In this document: positions 23,731 to 33,585 of the stretch, in pieces
Numbering within the stretch: the first letter of the stretch is position 1
How the letters are laid out: every line of letters begins with the position of its first letter
Assembly (NCBI GenBank): GCA_028532985.1
Contig: JANCIK010000012.1
Coordinates: forward strand, 1,674,001 to 1,738,000
Origin: Stropharia rugosoannulata
Taxonomy: Eukaryota > Basidiomycota > Agaricomycetes > Agaricales > Strophariaceae
Direction: 5' to 3'
DNA length: 64,000 bases
Translations under genes and position numbers: made by a program
The notes under the pieces: generated by a model
What the model saw: the letters and a program-made list of their open reading frames with translations, nothing else
What the model was told of the DNA's origin: nothing
Databases searched by the model: none

Positions 23731-25617
23731 TTACCGCTGCTCCTGGCAGACAAAACTCTCAGGCGCGCCCTCCCAATCATCAAGCACATACTTCCCCGTT
23801 GCACTTAGCGAGTCATCATCGCCCTCCCCAAACAAATCCCGTGCCAGTTGGGTATGGCTGACGCCTGCATAAGTTGTCGGGCAGCGCGGGTTAACCAGAA
23901 TGCGTGCTGGGCGAAACACAGAATTTGGAATCAGCAATGTCCCATTCTCGGCGGGCGGCAGCTCCTCCCCGTCCTCGTCCGGCATCGCGTCGTAGTCTGA
24001 CCCCGCATTCGCGTCCGCGTCCGCCTTGGCGTTTCCCTGCTTGCGGCGGTCGGTTGCATCATCATCCACCTCCTCCACCACGCCGTCACCCTCGCCCGTG
24101 TCCACCTTAACGCGCACAGCATCGCGGCCCTCCATCAAAGGGTCATGCGCCGCGACCTCTTCAACATCAGGCGCGTCCGCGCGGCGGCTCAGTACACCTG
24201 CATACTGCTGCCGTTCGACGCCTTGCACCGTGTCGCGTGCGCTGAGCACCCACAGGTCGCGGCAGAACCAGGCCTGGCTGCTGTCGAGGCACGGCGCGTC
24301 CGCGGGGCGCGCGGGGACAGACTCTGCACGGCTCAGGTTCTGGAAGTCGGTCCCGGCGCGGTAGCTGAGCCCGCGGTAGTACGACTGTGCGGGATCGACA
24401 ACGTGCGTTCCCGACTCGCAGCAGAAGACCTGGAAGGGCAGGTGTTGGGCGTACCGCAGCGAGCCTTGGTGGTCCCGAGGGGGCACGGCATCGGGCTTCG
24501 ACGACGACTTGGACTGACGGAACTGGTCGCCTTCGATGTCTCGCGTGCGCCATCTGTGCACTTAATTAGCAACTACGCCACGCCGTTCAATATGCGCCAC
24601 GTACCGGTCGGAGAAGATGAAGAACCCGTTGTGCTCAGCCCAGTCCATGCCGCATACCATCGCAGCCTCGTTCGCAAAGCTTATTTTAATAGTCTCCAGA
24701 ATATCGTTTGGGCAAGTGAATCCTTTGAGCCATATTACACGCGAAAATTTGATGCTCCTCTTGCTGATAAGCTCGTGCAGCGGTTCGAGGGCTAAATTGC
24801 GCATATATGCTTCTTCGAGGGGATAGTACGCCGCCGCGGGGTCCTCAGTCATACCAGGAACTCTGCGTATCCTAAACGGCACGCCGAGCAGGGTGAGCAC
24901 TGCCTCGCATAGGTCCGTGAGCGTCTCCGTTGAGTCGGTGGACTGGTAGTCGAGCATGGACACGAACATGTTGTTCATCCCGAGCCGCTTGGCCATCTGC
25001 ACGATCACAGCGAGCTGGTCGACTAGGAAGTGGTCCGCCGAGTGGATGACAATGGCGACATAGTAGAGGTGGTCCTCACGGATGAGGTCGTCGTAAGCGC
25101 CCTGCAGTTTATTCTGGCCGAACGGGCGGATGAGTGTCGGGCAGTGCGCAGCGACCCAGCCATTGAGCGAGAGCAGCTGGTCAATGGCGTCGAATACGTG
25201 CTGGGCGTCCATGGGCGCGGTCTCCTTGTTCAGTATGCTGCAGTCGTTTAGTCTTCCTTCTGCCCATCATTCAAGCGGAAACTGGACTTACTATGGTACC
25301 TGGAACCGCTCCCAGTAGTCGCGGACGCCATTCCTAACAAGAGAAGAGAACATGTCGTCCCGCTCGTCACGTCCCATGCGACTCTGGAGGAAGGGGTGGC
25401 GCTGGATGTTCAGCGAGCGGTCGGGGCGGGTGGCGCGCTCAATGAAGTTGTGCTCCTTGATCTCGTACGCATTGGACTTTCTAGGGGTATATGTAGTGGT
25501 TTTTGAGGGAAAGAATACGACCTTGACGAAGACAAAGACGGCGAGAAAGAGGAATATACGAGAGAGGCGGCGGCGAGGCAGCGACATGGCGGTGACGGGC
25601 AAGCCTTTTGCAAGCAT
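23731..25617 (-). CDS. CAP59/CMT1-type alpha-mannosyltransferase (GT69)
   Basis: The family includes Cryptococcus CAP59 and the alpha-1,3-mannosyltransferase CMT1, type II membrane proteins of the secretory pathway used for cell-surface glycans. The three-exon model 25617-25292, 25237-24605 and 24553-23731 gives 593 residues; a second in-frame ATG at 25587 gives 583. A short basic head is followed by one membrane helix (RIFLFLAVFVFVKVVFF). Next come VAIVIHSADHFLVDQLAVIV, MLDYQSTDSTETLTDLCEA, PLEEAYMRNLALEPL, VIWLKGFTCPNDILETI, CGMDWAEH and FFIFSDRWRTRDIEG, and PFQVFCCESGTHVVDP; acidic pairs in these blocks fit a metal-dependent GT. An acidic low-complexity insert (DADANAGSDYDAMPDEDGEE) lies near the C-terminal end. 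The acceptor substrate cannot be read from sequence. Confidence 0.9.
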
Positions 25618-25639
25618 AATTGCTCAACTCCGCCAATCA

Positions 25640-26599
25640 TTTTCCTCACGCGTCACGCAAGCATGCCGTAAATTAATTCTCTCTCAATTCTCTCCATTCA
25701 TCTGCAGTTCAACCAGAATTCAAACAATGTCATGTTAGCCATGCATCAGCCTGATAGTTCACATTAAATTGTTAGACGTCGACCTCCACTGTTATTGATC
25801 GAGATCAGCGCGGGAAGGGCAGGACTTGGTAGGGACTTGGTAGGTTCGCTCGGATGCAGCTTAAGGTAGCTTACTGTTCCGCAACTGATTGATAGAAATG
25901 GGTTTGCTTTAATATATGAATTTTGGGTACAGCCCAACGTTAAATCGGGGTAGTCAAGAGATTAAGAGAATAATTGTGCGGATATATGCGTCTGAGAACA
26001 CGAGGATGCGCATATATCTACCTTGATATTCTAGTTTCAGCCTGCGCACGCCTCGGAAAAACACTCACCATATGTAGCATCAGTCTGCGTAATACCCGTA
26101 GGAAACCCTCTGGTATAAGCTGTGCAGAGCGTTCAGATCTACGACATGAACAAAAACGAGTCAATGCAGTGCCTCAGACAGGATTGGCGAAATCAAGGTC
26201 GAGAAGAGCGCATATATAATGAACACGATGGGAATAAGTCTGGTAAGCCCTTGTACTGCAAGCTGTTCCTCGGTCTCGAGCAGAACGAGTTCGATGGGTT
26301 GCGTGTTATGCTTTTTCCATTGCGGAGAAATAGATTCTTCATGTGTTGACTCCAGTACTAATATGAGAGAAATATAAAGAGCTAGCAAGAGCGATGTGTG
26401 TGGGTACCGAGCAAGGTCAATATCGTCGTTCCGGCAAGGACAAACACAGACGCTCCGAGCTTTGAGTTTGTTTGGCTTCAGCCGCCTTCCACGATTGCTG
26501 AATTTCCACGCTCACTTCCCTTGCAATTCTCTTGAAATTCGCTCTCGATAGCTCTCGATTGACTCTCGCATTTCACAGCCGTAACTCCCAAGCGTTGCA
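25640..26599. other. Intergenic region between glycosyltransferase and F-box gene
   Basis: Only the possible two-exon membrane segment at 26161-26471 stands out. The rest is non-coding as far as I can see, and serves as the divergent upstream region of both neighbours. Confidence 0.5.
26161..26471 (-). CDS. Possible short membrane-protein gene or remnant
   Basis: Two pieces (26471-26408 and 26357-26161) join across a 50-base intron of the size seen in neighbouring genes. The result reads KLGASVFVLAGTTILTLL, then a polar stretch (STHEESISPQWKKHNTQPIE, LVLLETEEQLAVQ), then a second hydrophobic helix (LIPIVFIIYALFSTLISPIL) and a stop. No ATG is visible at the left end, so it may be the 3' end of an eroded gene. 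No family recognised. Confidence 0.3.
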
Positions 26600-28309
26600 A
26601 TGGACACTACAGAAAGCCACACCCAAGCGCTACAGCGAGAAATCGCCGAGCACGACGCCGTCATCGCTGCCCGCCATGCTGCCATGTCCGACGCAAAATT
26701 CAGGCTGAATCTTCTGTCTCCAGTATCAAAGCTTTCTCCAGAAATAATAGCATATATATTCACCTTGCTCAAGGCGGGCACATTCCGAAATAAGGACCTC
26801 CGTGGCCACCGTCTAGCAGGCAAGCTGGGAGCCTGGATCCAAGTCAGTCGTGTCTGTCGGCTCTGGAGGGAAATAGCTATAGACTGTACGAGTCTCTGGC
26901 GGGATTTACCTCTGCTCAGCTCATCTGGAGTAGCTGCTTTCTTAGAGCGCTCGCGCGGGGCTAGCCTGGATATCACCATATTTCATGAGAAGGAGGGACA
27001 CCATTACCATGATACTATTGCCGAAATGCTCCACGCACTGCGGGGACATGGCGCTCGTATCAACAAACTCTACATTGATGCCCCAGTTGGCGAGTTTATT
27101 GGCTCTTATGTTCTAGAGATGCTGATTATGCATTGCTGTGAATCGCTTTATCTTCGTGGGCCCCAAACCAGTAAAGTCATCGATATTCCGGACTTAATGC
27201 TTCGCTGTGCAGTCGAGCTTCGTGAAGTTGATCTTGAACGCTGCAGCTTCGACTGTACTATCCTGACTCATTACAACCTCCGTGTCCTTTCTCTCCGAAC
27301 TGTCAACGAGGTCATCCCAATAGGACTCGAAGAGCTTATGTGTTCGATCAAGTGCATGTCGCAGCTTGAGTCCCTGACCTTATCTAATTCTTTTTCTGCG
27401 GCTGATGGCCTGACAATCCAGCCTATTAACTTGCCCTCCCTCAAATCTCTGGAAGTTGACAACCGCGTTTCATACGTAAATGCTTTACTTCGGTCTCTTA
27501 CTCTCCCAGCCAATGTCCAAGTTACACTGACAGCACGAGCCCCGGGTCTTGAGCCCGAAAACGTCCCATCTCTCTTGTCAACCATTGCCAACTCGTTCTC
27601 TGACTCAATCAGCAAGTACCAAACCCTTTTCATTGATGAAGGAAATCTTGACGGCGGGATGGTCACGGTTGCCTACTCCTTATATGCCGAGACCTTTAAG
27701 ACCCACTCTCCCCAATCCCTGGAAAACTATGTTAAACCATGCCCCTTCCGTCTGACTATCCCGTTTCTCCCGCCACATATGAACCGCTCAGTATTCACTC
27801 ATTTCTTTAAAGCACAGCTGCCCCTCGACCAGGTTACTCAAGTGCGACTCACGCGCTCACACATCCTTCCAATCATGACCGCAAAAACACTGTCTATGAC
27901 TGTCGGACGACTTCCCAATGTGTCCCTGATCTGCGCCATGGGCGGGATGAATGAATCTTTGATCAAAGCGCTGCGGTATCAGAGGCCGGGATATAAAATT
28001 TCCAAGACACTGTACTTTCCCAAGCTCGTGTCCGTCGCCTTCCTCTGCGTGCCGATGCAGTATGACATGGATAGCCATGAGATCGACCTCAATGTGTTTG
28101 ATGTCGACCTTCTTGAGCGGGTCATTGTTCAGCGGTGGAAAGACGGTGCGCAACTGGAGACGCTTTTCATAAAAAGCTATGCGATGAGTATGATGCACGA
28201 TTATCTGGCCCGCATGAAAACGGTGGTTGAGCGTTTCGTGAATGATCCCGAGGATGAACATGCCGTGAGGAAGAGGATTCGGGTAAGCTTCATTGTGCAT
28301 TCTCAATAA
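26600..28309 (+). CDS. F-box protein with leucine-rich region, intact
   Basis: A single uninterrupted frame of 569 residues. Residues 1-45 form a helix (ALQREIAEHDAVIAARHAAM), then an F-box-like motif follows at about 45-110: LSPVSKLSPEIIAYIFTLL, then WIQVSRVCRLWREIAIDCTSLWRDLPL. The rest is a long irregular Leu-rich region, consistent with a substrate-binding LRR-like fold. F-box proteins link substrates to SCF ubiquitin ligases through Skp1; the target here is unknown. This family is greatly expanded in Agaricomycetes. Three decayed relatives lie within 12 kb (15667-15840, 18023-18369, 19016-20487), which makes this the only complete local copy. Confidence 0.85.
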   Translation: MDTTESHTQALQREIAEHDAVIAARHAAMSDAKFRLNLLSPVSKLSPEIIAYIFTLLKAGTFRNKDLRGHRLAGKLGAWIQVSRVCRLWREIAIDCTSLWRDLPLLSSSGVAAFLERSRGASLDITIFHEKEGHHYHDTIAEMLHALRGHGARINKLYIDAPVGEFIGSYVLEMLIMHCCESLYLRGPQTSKVIDIPDLMLRCAVELREVDLERCSFDCTILTHYNLRVLSLRTVNEVIPIGLEELMCSIKCMSQLESLTLSNSFSAADGLTIQPINLPSLKSLEVDNRVSYVNALLRSLTLPANVQVTLTARAPGLEPENVPSLLSTIANSFSDSISKYQTLFIDEGNLDGGMVTVAYSLYAETFKTHSPQSLENYVKPCPFRLTIPFLPPHMNRSVFTHFFKAQLPLDQVTQVRLTRSHILPIMTAKTLSMTVGRLPNVSLICAMGGMNESLIKALRYQRPGYKISKTLYFPKLVSVAFLCVPMQYDMDSHEIDLNVFDVDLLERVIVQRWKDGAQLETLFIKSYAMSMMHDYLARMKTVVERFVNDPEDEHAVRKRIRVSFIVHSQ

Positions 28310-28633
28310 TCGGATATTGATTATTCCCTTACGCTACTACTAGGAGGAAATTAACAAACATAATAACAGAGATGCCATTGACCGTATCCCTGAGATTACT
28401 ACATAGTTAGCTGCCCATTAAGTGAAAAGGTGTATATAATGGATCGATACTTTTCTTACTTGACGCTATGATGTATACACACACAAATGGTATTCGAAGA
28501 GTACTAAGAAAATCGTTTTTACATCTGTTTCGAATATATAATGAGGACTATGTAAAGTAACTAAAACGGTGGGTATCATAATACTTGTGTATTACTACGA
28601 TGATTATCCTAACTATATACGATATGTTTAAAT

Positions 28634-28655
28634 ATACGTTCCACGGGGTACGTAT
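28634..28655. repeat. Quasi-palindromic post-stop motif, copy 1
   Basis: ATACGTTCCACGGGGTACGTAT lies 47 bases after the stop of the FunK1 relic ending at 28702. The outer ATACGT/ACGTAT half-sites are inverted repeats around a CCACGGGG centre. Confidence 0.8.
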
Positions 28656-28701
28656 GCTAAGGTGTAAAACGGAATCATGTTCTTAATAGAACTAAATTGC
28701 T

Positions 28702-29290
28702 TCACTTCTTTCGAGTCGTGCCTCTGAGTCTTTTTGACGGGCGATCTTCCTCTGATGCCACGCTCGGATCTGGACCTGACTGCGCTTCGCTGTCTTCACT
28801 AGGCGACTCGCGTCGCTTACCCTTTCCCAAAGATTTGGGCTGCTCAACGGCAACCCTCGTGGAGCTGCCAGCAGTCGACTTATGCGCATCACCCAAGTCG
28901 GCTTCTTGTTGACGACTGGTGGAAAGTTGTTTTGTCGTGTTGGGCGCGAAAGGTCCAGCCGAATCGAAGGCTTCTATGTCGTTATTGACCTTGTTTGATG
29001 GCAATTGAAGTTTAATCGCTCGCCACCATGTATCCTCTGCCTTGTACAGTGCCTCAAAACGGACCTGGAACAGAGCATGTATCCTTATATAAGAGCTAGA
29101 GTTGAAAAGGTGCCCTTGCTCCTCGCGTTCCCTGTAACTTGTGTATAATAGAGATCTTGTAGCGTCCATGAATCCTGGGAGTAGAGCTGATGGAGGTTGT
29201 ATCAAAGCCTTGGCTAAATTATCTTCAATAGAATATCGAAGAGCGTTCACGCGATTCCGTGAGACTACCAAGGCATTGTTAAAGAGAGGA
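28702..29290 (-). pseudogene. FunK1 relic, C-terminal half of a broken copy
   Basis: The frame ending at 28702 reads NALVVSRNRVNALRYSIEDN, then ALLPGFMDATRSLLY, a KAEDTWWRAIKLQLP segment, and the Lys/Arg-rich end DRPSKRLRGTTRKK. This is the tail of a FunK1 kinase and is very close to copy B. No kinase core precedes it here. The missing preceding part is found 3.4 kb away at 32690-32870, with FunK1 copy A in between. I therefore read this as the 3' half of an older copy split by an insertion. Confidence 0.7.
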
Positions 29291-29510
29291 TACCTCTGTG
29301 ATTGCAAAAGCTCACAAACTGTATATCAAAAGTGTGAGTTAACGTCGAGAGCTTTAGCTCTCATAGACTCGACCTGCACGGAAGGAATTATTGTCAAAGA
29401 CATGGTATAAGACTAGATATAAGGTAAATAATTATGGTTCCGGCTTCAAGCTTCAATAGGAACATTCAGAGCGTACAAACCTTATGTAAGAGTTCTAAAA
29501 CAGTAAAACA

Positions 29511-29533
29511 CACGTTCCACCAGGTACGTATAT
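29511..29533. repeat. Quasi-palindromic post-stop motif, copy 2
   Basis: CACGTTCCACCAGGTACGTAT lies 25 bases after the stop of FunK1 copy A. It differs from copy 1 at the left edge and in the centre. Confidence 0.75.
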
Positions 29534-29557
29534 GCAGTATCCATAAACCATGCCATC

Positions 29558-32274
29558 TCAATCTTTGGTGAGCCTCAGCAGTTTGAATGGGCGATACTCC
29601 TCTTGATCTGATGCCTCCTTGGGATCCGGTTCCCGTTCTCTGTCTTCGCTAAGAGATCTGGGTCGCTTAGCCGTTGCGAGAGACTCAGGCTGCTCAATCA
29701 AGCCACTACCGCCAGTCGACAGGATGTCTTCAGTGCCCGAGTTTCGACTGATTTCTACTTTATACGTGGAAGGTTGTTTGACCTTGCCGAGCGCTGAAGG
29801 TCCAGTTAGCCCTCTATCATTATTCGATTTCTCTGATGACGATGTTGGCCCGAGTTTAATAGTCCGCCATGAGGGATCTTCGTTGTCATAAAGCTCTTGG
29901 AAACCGTACTGGAAGTCCATGTGTACTGTGATGTAGGAACTTGGGTCACGAATGAGTCCTGCTCCTTCGCGTTCCACGTATTCGTCATGTAGTAGAATTC
30001 TTTCCCACTCCATGAACTTGGCGAGTGCGACTGCCCCTGGATTTATTAGAGCACTCTCCAGTTCAGTGCCGATAGAACAAATAAATGCCTCCTCTCGTTC
30101 CTTTGAAATGGTCAGGTGATTATCAAATATAGGCTTGCCAAATTCCTGAGAAGGTTTGTGATCGACACGTAAAGTCATGCTCCAGAGAAGAAACCACCAT
30201 AAGCATTCCAAATCATGTTGAAAGTTGTGAATGACTCCAAAACGACCTTCTTTCCTTTGTGTATAATGGTTGAAACGAGCGAAACCTTGCTTCCTTTCTG
30301 CCTTAGGCGCATTGGCTTGAGGTTTGAAGAATTGTCTTTGGGACAGAATCTGCGTTGGCATAAAGAAGGGAGTGCCCTATTAATGCATGGAACATATGGT
30401 GTCAGAGAAGGAATGGTCCAAGTTGAGCAAAAGAAAACGTACTGTCTTGGGATCTTTGTGAGGTTCAGCATCAGCGGCAGGAGGAAACCTTTTGGCATAT
30501 TCAAGATCCGAAAGTTTGGCGATCCAGTCCGAGCTTTCAGTACCGGGTTTATAAGCAAGAATATTCCCCGAACTGATATCGCGATGGACCCAGCCAGCGC
30601 AGAACATTAACTGGAGAGCTGGAACACTATTAGCATGCAAAACCAAAGACTTAAATCATCATCATAGACATACGGATGAGTGTCTGTTTAACGACGTCAA
30701 AGACTTCTCCCATTGTCTTGAGGCACCCAACAGTTTCACATTTCTCTTTGAATACGACGCGGTACTGCTTCTTAGGTGCAAAGTCAAGATCAATGATGTT
30801 CATCTGCGCCTCCGGTGCCGTAGGGTGAATACGCTCTTGGTCTATGTGTGCCTTTCTACGTTCCAGGCCCCCTGCATTCTTGCTGCCACTAACGCTTCTG
30901 ATTTCCTTGTCTGTGAAGAGATCAAACACTCTCGTGCTACTTACAGATTTCTTCGTCAGTCGCCCAATGGAATCTACTTCAATGGTAAGGAAATGTTTCT
31001 TGTATTCGCCAGTCGTAACGATATCCTTATGCGCAGCAAGCAGATCCTCAAACTTATCGCGGTCTTCTCTAGCTTTCTGGCTTGAGTCCCAGAATCGTTC
31101 AATGTCATTGAAGATGTCGCTTTGAATTTCCTTTTCTGTGCGCGCTTTTTCTTCGAGCCACACGTCCTTCAGCACATACGTATGGTCCAAGACAAGCTTT
31201 GCATCTTCTGACATAGAATCGACCTCCTTCACGGACCAAACGCGGGTCATTCGTCCGGTAATGTTATTAGAGCGCAAATCGGAAATACAACTAGTAGAAC
31301 GAAAATAACGCCCTGATTCAGAAAGTTTATAGGTAAAATGGCCGTCGGAATGACGCGCAATGCTAGGGTCAAATCCCATTTCGTCCGGGGTGGCAAACAT
31401 AAAGGACATGAAGGCTTTTATCAGAAGCTTAGGATTCTGCAAAGAGTAGTCCGTTAGCAGCTGTTTCAGTAGAAACTGACGACGAGGCTTACCTGTATAT
31501 AATCAACCGGCTCCGAGACCGCAGAGTGCGATCGTGAAAAGTGCCACAGCTTCATTTCATTCCCGTCAATAGAAATCTGTGCAAGGTTGAAGGATAGTCA
31601 GCGGCGAATAGCAATATGCATGTACTCCTCACTTACTCCAAAGCTGAACATGCGACAAACATCACAGTTCGTCATTTGAACATTTGCCGACACCACTTGT
31701 CTATTATTCTGACCCCTTTGTCAGTTTTTCCCCCCAGATAAATGGAAAGATAACTCACCTCTGGTATTTTATCTTTCTCAAGTTTCCATTCACATGCAAC
31801 TGCAATATTGGTGGTTTGAAGTCGCTCCTTCTTGTTGAATTTCCTAAACTCAACCGGAACAAAAGAGGCGTCTATCTTGTTTGAGGATCCCGCGATGTCC
31901 GAGCCAATGGACACATCCGGGCAGTCGAAGAACTTGTACTGTTGATCTCGGCCCTCAATGCTGGACTCGCCGATCACTTTAGCAATAGAGTCAAGGTTCG
32001 CAAACACTTTTTTTTCGGTAACACCGTCGGGTCCCTTCCGGGGGCGCTCGACTTGCTCTGCGAAATGGAATGAAATTTCATCCTCTGTAGTTGTTTTCCC
32101 GTCTCCTGGAGAAATTCTCGTGAGTCGTATGGATTTAATGAGTGGTTCGTTATTGGTGCCACCGCCGTTGCGCATTCGTTCAAAGCACGCGTCCACGTCT
32201 GAGTCTTTTGGGACAAATGGAAGATACACCGCAAGAAACGCGTCAAAGTCCGCCGTCACAAATTCTTGGTCCAT
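29558..32274 (-). CDS. FunK1 fungal protein kinase, copy A
   Basis: FunK1 is a large kinase family of multicellular fungi. Exons 32274-31759, 31708-31637, 31576-31493, 31436-30674, 30618-30443 and 30376-29558 give 809 residues. The N-terminal domain starts MDQEFVTADFDAFLAVYLPF, and NPKLLIKAFMSFMFA opens the next domain. The kinase core has MFCAGWVHRDISSGNILAYK (HRD loop), LSDLEYAKRFPP in place of the DFG segment, PKT/GTPFFMPTQIL (activation-segment end) and HNFQHDLECLWWFLLW. The tail is charged. Compared with copies B and C, the first small exon is lost: its ATG is ACG and the acceptor AG before exon 2 is TG. Translation is therefore taken from the internal ATG at 32274. The gene lies inside a broken older FunK1 copy. 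Confidence 0.88.
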
Positions 32275-32649
32275 TTCCTTTGCAATGGGTTTGCGTAGAG
32301 TGGTAATTTTCGCCGTGGTGTTGCAAACAAGTGTTTTTCGAGATCAACTTGATACAAAGTGGCACGCAACAAGTTAGTTACATCAGCAATGTTGTCCTTG
32401 AAATGTTTTTCTCACGGCGTACATCATCGGCTCCGATGCCTGACCCAGCGGTGGTGCGTTTTCCTATGTTCAGAGTCGGTGTTGATATACTGATACTACC
32501 CTCAAAATCTGGTTCGGCCTCTCCCACTAGTATTCAACGATGAGGTCTTGATGATTACCGCCGACTTCCGGTACGTCTCTCTTTCGCTATTAATGAGCCA
32601 ATATATATGGCCTTTTTGTGCAAAGAGTGAATACCTCCGAGTCTGTCAC

Positions 32650-32880
32650 CTGTGATTGCATGAACTCACAAATCGTATATCGCCCTACGGGTGACTTGCC
32701 TGGGGAAGGTCACCGGTCTAATCACATGGAGAGTCATACTCCAGAGAAGAAAGCACCATAAGCATTCCAGATCATGCTAAAAGTTGTGAATAACACCACG
32801 GTGGGGCACTTTCCGTTCTATTTCTCAGTTGAAATGAGCTAGATCCTTCTTCCTTTTATTCTTAGCGGCTTAGATTGCAA
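32650..32880 (-). pseudogene. FunK1 relic, 5' part of the broken copy
   Basis: The minus strand reads GVIHNF, a TAG stop where other copies have Gln, then HDLECLWCFLLWSMTLHV. This is the conserved block at about 38208-38270 of copy B. Homology to the FunK1 coding sequence then ends, about 14 residues before the point where the relic at 28702-29290 begins. The stretch 32650-32683 also resembles 29293-29326, in the same orientation. Confidence 0.65.
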
Positions 32881-32891
32881 CGAAGAGTGTC

Positions 32892-33155
32892 TCAAGTGAC
32901 ACTCGAGTGGGGATGTTTCATGGTGAGCAACTGTAGCCCGTCGGAATCTTGAATCCTGTGCTGCACGTGTAGTTTGCGTGTAGTACCAAATTTCCCATCG
33001 AATGTGTAGCACGCACTGTGATAAGCATTAAGAGCACAGGGTCTGCCAAATCTTATGACAGTACCTTGTAGATCGACCACAACAGTTCCGTCCTTCCTGA
33101 GACGATGCCTGTTGGGTGTCTGCCGACTACGACTTGGCTCACTGCCTTCACACAT
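32892..33155 (-). CDS. Hypothetical 87-residue frame
   Basis: An open frame with a fairly balanced composition (LRKDGTVVVDLQGTVIRFG, then CYTFDGKFGTTRKLHVQHR). No family recognised, no introns and no neighbour support. It could be the end of a larger gene or chance. Confidence 0.25.
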   Translation of the reverse strand: MCEGSEPSRSRQTPNRHRLRKDGTVVVDLQGTVIRFGRPCALNAYHSACYTFDGKFGTTRKLHVQHRIQDSDGLQLLTMKHPHSSVT

Positions 33156-33585
33156 ATATATGTATTATAGTTGCTTCGAAGAGTCGTCAAAAGTCGCTAG
33201 GATACATATATCAGTCTAGCAAACCCACTACCCATAGCAATCATCACAACCGTACTTCCAACGAAGCTTTCATTAATCTATTAAAATCATGGTCATGAGT
33301 GGGGAGTGACGGGAGCATGTGCAGCAAACAACTAATGAGTGAAAGAAAGAAAAACAACGACGACAAAAAAGTAAGTATAGATCAAATAACACTGGGGAGG
33401 GGGAAGTGCAGATAGGGGGATAATGGGCAGATGTGCATGCAGTGGAAGGTCAATAAAATAGCTGTAAGCGATAAGAATAGCAGAGCGAGTAACGGGCAGG
33501 AACAGGTCCCTAATCCAATCCAAGGATGAGAACCAACATACTTTTGAGGGATCCACACAACACACAACGCCGTCGTCACAACCGC

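Larger units (their letters stand above)
28480..29290 (-). repeat. Long duplicate of 38315-39118, opposite orientation
   Basis: The C-terminal part of a FunK1 gene plus about 200 bases of 3' flank is nearly identical, in reverse complement, to the end of FunK1 copy B and its flank. The shared flank includes the phrase running from the stop through TTAGTTCTATTAAGAACATG, a shared CGTATATAGTTAGGATAATC, and the outer edge near ACAAATGGTATTCGAA. The similarity is strong in both coding and non-coding parts, which indicates a recent event. Confidence 0.85.

Noticed and set aside
32650..32683. Reading the short border repeat around FunK1 A as a classical target-site duplication
   Set aside because: At about 33 bases with several mismatches it is too long and too diverged for a normal transposon target duplication; I report it only as a direct repeat.
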